A stretch of 64,000 nt of DNA, taken from assembly GCA_029959195.1 (NCBI GenBank), contig CP114121.1, positions 2,232,001 through 2,296,000 on the forward strand. The letters are read 5' to 3'. Every line of letters starts with the position of its first letter. Position 1 is the stretch's first letter. This stretch comes from Dictyophora rubrovolvata. Taxonomy: Eukaryota > Basidiomycota > Agaricomycetes > Phallales > Phallaceae. The position numbers and the translations under genes are program-made. This document shows, piece after piece, positions 61,778 to 64,000 of this stretch. The notes beneath the pieces are model-generated. The model did not search any database and was not told the DNA's origin. It saw only the letters and a program-made list of their open reading frames with translations.

Positions 61778-63961
61778 TCAGAGAAAATACCAGTAAGATA
61801 TGAGTATATAGAACAACAAGGGCGGCCAGGAAATATACATCAAGTCCCAGAACACTTGGATATACCATTTACGTTTACTCCTGCGCCGACTTTTCCGAGC
61901 AGGACTCGGTTCATAAGTATGGAAAGAATGGGAGCTAGTAAAATGCAAGGGCAACGTCAACCGAGGTCGATCAAGCTCAGACTCCTTCTGCAGAGATCGC
62001 ATATCTATCTCTTCATCCAGCCTACTATCACTAGTAGCAGAACTCAACCGCTGACTCAATCTGCCTGTAAATCCGCCAGGATACAAAATCGGAGCTTCGT
62101 CATCATCGGAAGGTTCATGGAATATTCGCGGTTGTTTACTGTGCTGTCTAGTATACCGTCGGTGTCGGTTATAATTCACGGCACAGAGAACCACGATCGT
62201 CAAGAAAGCGGAAAAACCATATTGGAATATGTAGATATTGACTTGGTTAGGCAAGAGACATGGTTTGTAAGCGAAGTTTGCAGGGGAATTGGGGGGGGAA
62301 GAAGAATGTGGGGTGTTTATTTCGGGTTGTTGTTGTTGTTGTTGGAGTGGAGGTGCGATGGAGAGGAGTTGAAAACCTGGACGTTTAATTCCCATAGCCA
62401 TAGAGAAAGAGCGGACCGATACTTCGTGAACTTCGGACTGATCGAGCAATTCATGTCGATAGTCACAATAATCGTGATCATCCCCGCTACCAATCAAGAG
62501 AACAAGAGAAAAAAATTAATAACCAAAAAGAATATTTAATTAGAATCGTTGTTCCTTTTGGGGGGGAGGCCTCCTACCTAAAGATGACTGATGGTCGAAT
62601 ATCATTCAAAAGGTAGAGCGTAACTTCTTCTGGTAAGAGATTTTGATAACTTTGACCTTGGCCAGGGAATATCGGTCGCACATTCTCGCGAAAGGGGCCG
62701 CAGGAACCTGAGGTAAAGTTTGATCTGGCATGTGGAATATGGCTAAACAAAACAATCGGCTCCGATGGACGGGCTAAAAGGAGCAATTTATCAATAAAAT
62801 CAATAACAATAAAAATAACAAGTGTTTGCAACGAAGGTTTGACGGTTGATTAGGAATGAAGGCCGTCATTGATCCATTTCGGAGGGAATATATGGAAACG
62901 GGGAATCAGAGGGCTTACTTTTGTAGAAATCTTGCAGGAACTCGATTGTTCCCCCTTGAATTGAGGGCCAGTCTACTTCGCCGTGTTGAGACTCGGCAGC
63001 TGCCAGTGCGAACTCATCAACCAGAGAAGGTGCGTCAATTAGCAAAAATGTGTGGTTGGCTACTTTGAAATCTCGATTGAAAGGGCCGAATGTTGGTAGA
63101 TAGCGTGATCGCACATGGGTTTTTATTGGTGCATCTGCGTATGGACCTAAACTATTTTGTTGTCGTTATTTTTTTGTTTGGGGGGGGGGGAAGATTTAAA
63201 TAAGGGAATTATCAATCAAAAAATATTAGACGGTAGTTAAGCCATTAGTTAGTTATAAAGCACGTACCCCACGTCATGATTGCCGGGGATATAGTGTACT
63301 GGGATGGACCGGGGGAATTTGAATATCGACTTGAATCTTGAATAATACTGCGAAAACCTAAAAAAAAAAAAGAAATAATATATATTAATTTTCTATCCTT
63401 TAGCTCCTGAATCCACATGGTCATAATGAGATTGGATCGTTGTCCGTTTAAAAGGGGGAAGGGGGAGTTGGTTTTGTTTTAGGGGAAACTGAAAGCTAAA
63501 ACTGGCACACTAACTCGTAATCGTTGACAGATCTTCCATTATCCATCATGTCCCCTAGAAATATTAAGAGATCGGGTTTCAGTTTCGATATAACTGCGTT
63601 CCAGCTTTTGCGTAAGTTTAAATCGACGATGTATTGAGTTATAATCTGCAGCCAGAGAGGTCTTTCAGGGTACGAATTTAGATCGAGAAGTTGGGGGTCT
63701 GCGATGAGTAAAACACGTGTGAGGTCTTGAGTGGAACCATGAGTGAGCTATACAAGAATGATATTATTTTGTTTAATATTTGAGTGATGAAGTATAACAT
63801 TGCAAACCAACCTGCGTTGGCCATGTACAGCGAGACACCAGGATACGAAACATGCCGACTTCACATGTCCAGACTATGAGCAGCCATATGAACCGCGAGA
63901 CATTTATCACGGTCAAATACGTCCTGAATTTTGTCATTGAGCGTCGTGGACGTAAAAGCAT
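61778..63961 (-). CDS. Cdc1/Ted1/PGAP5-family metallophosphoesterase (copy 2)
   Basis: Paralogue of the gene at 310-2334, in the opposite orientation. The ATG at 63961 begins MLLRPRRSMTKFRTYL, followed by a transmembrane segment (VSRFIWLLIVWTCEVG). Metal-binding motifs are VLLIADPQ, IFLGDMMDNG, IPGNHDVGLG, a Ser-Glu-Pro-Ile-Val-Leu-Phe-Ser-His-Ile segment, and SGDDHDYCDYRHELLD; all key residues are canonical, including the GNHD His that is Arg in copy 1. After SMAMGIKRPGFQLLS comes a Gln run (cag/caa repeats near 62325-62345), then a Ser/acid-rich region and a C-terminal hydrophobic anchor (YISWPPLLFYILISYWYFL), ending at 61778. The first exons are 63961-63812 and 63747 downward. The promoter lies beyond the window except for 40 bases. 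Confidence 0.9.
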
Positions 63962-64000
63962 GCCGCTATGCTATTGTGCAAATTGAGGAGGTTATTGAAG

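Noticed and set aside
62320-62345. Simple (gtt)n tract as a regulatory repeat
   Set aside because: It encodes a Gln run within phosphoesterase copy 2 and needs no other explanation.
61856-62539. Plus-strand open frame of 227 codons opposite phosphoesterase copy 2
   Set aside because: It overlaps conserved coding sequence on the other strand and contains runs that simply mirror the Gln-rich part.

Overview
The window is nuclear DNA of a basidiomycete fungus, most likely a mushroom-forming Agaricomycete. The evidence is the gene content (F-box/LRR proteins, a Crinkler-like kinase, a basidiomycete-type single-pass membrane protein, GH15 glucoamylase with CBM20, CDC23, BUB2), the very many 45-60 nt spliceosomal introns, and the density of genes on both strands. 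No species can be named from the sequence. All gene models were built by hand from reading frames, splice sites and remembered family signatures; no search was run.

Layout, left to right: Cdc1/Ted1-type phosphoesterase (+), PTR2-type peptide transporter made of about 24 exons (-), an intergenic stretch with two repeats, a broken Crinkler-kinase gene (+), a decayed LINE 3' end (-), a proline-rich unknown gene (-), LCP5/neuroguidin (-) divergent from an F-box/LRR gene (+), a decayed zinc-finger-like gene (-), alanyl-tRNA synthetase (+), PPIL4-type cyclophilin (+), SFT1/BET1-like SNARE (-), a Ser-rich membrane protein (+), the eIF5-mimic BZW (+), a small conserved fungal protein (+), a proline-iminopeptidase-like hydrolase (+), two tandem O-methyltransferases (+), the second frameshifted, APC8/CDC23 (-), tRNA-Ser(GCU) with an intron (+), glucoamylase (-), an MFS transporter (+), a C2H2 zinc-finger factor (-), BUB2 (-), a secreted serine carboxypeptidase (-), a BSD-domain protein (+), and a second Cdc1/Ted1-type phosphoesterase (-) ending at the right edge.

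Most genes are unrelated housekeeping genes (translation: AlaRS, BZW, tRNA-Ser; ribosome biogenesis: LCP5; splicing: cyclophilin; cell cycle: CDC23, BUB2; secretion: SNARE, Cdc1) mixed with nutrient-acquisition genes (peptide transporter, glucoamylase, carboxypeptidase, aminopeptidase-like hydrolase, MFS). The accessory parts are 5.7-10 kb (repeats, Crinkler kinase, LINE relic), 14.4-16.6 kb (decayed gene) and 30.5-40.5 kb (unknown open frames, dispersed repeat, O-methyltransferase pair). I see no clear new multi-gene system. The best leads are the micro-exon architecture of the transporter, four GC-AG introns in four genes, the inverted Cdc1-like paralogue pair with a changed catalytic-motif residue in one copy, the degenerating Crinkler kinase, and the tandem methyltransferases.
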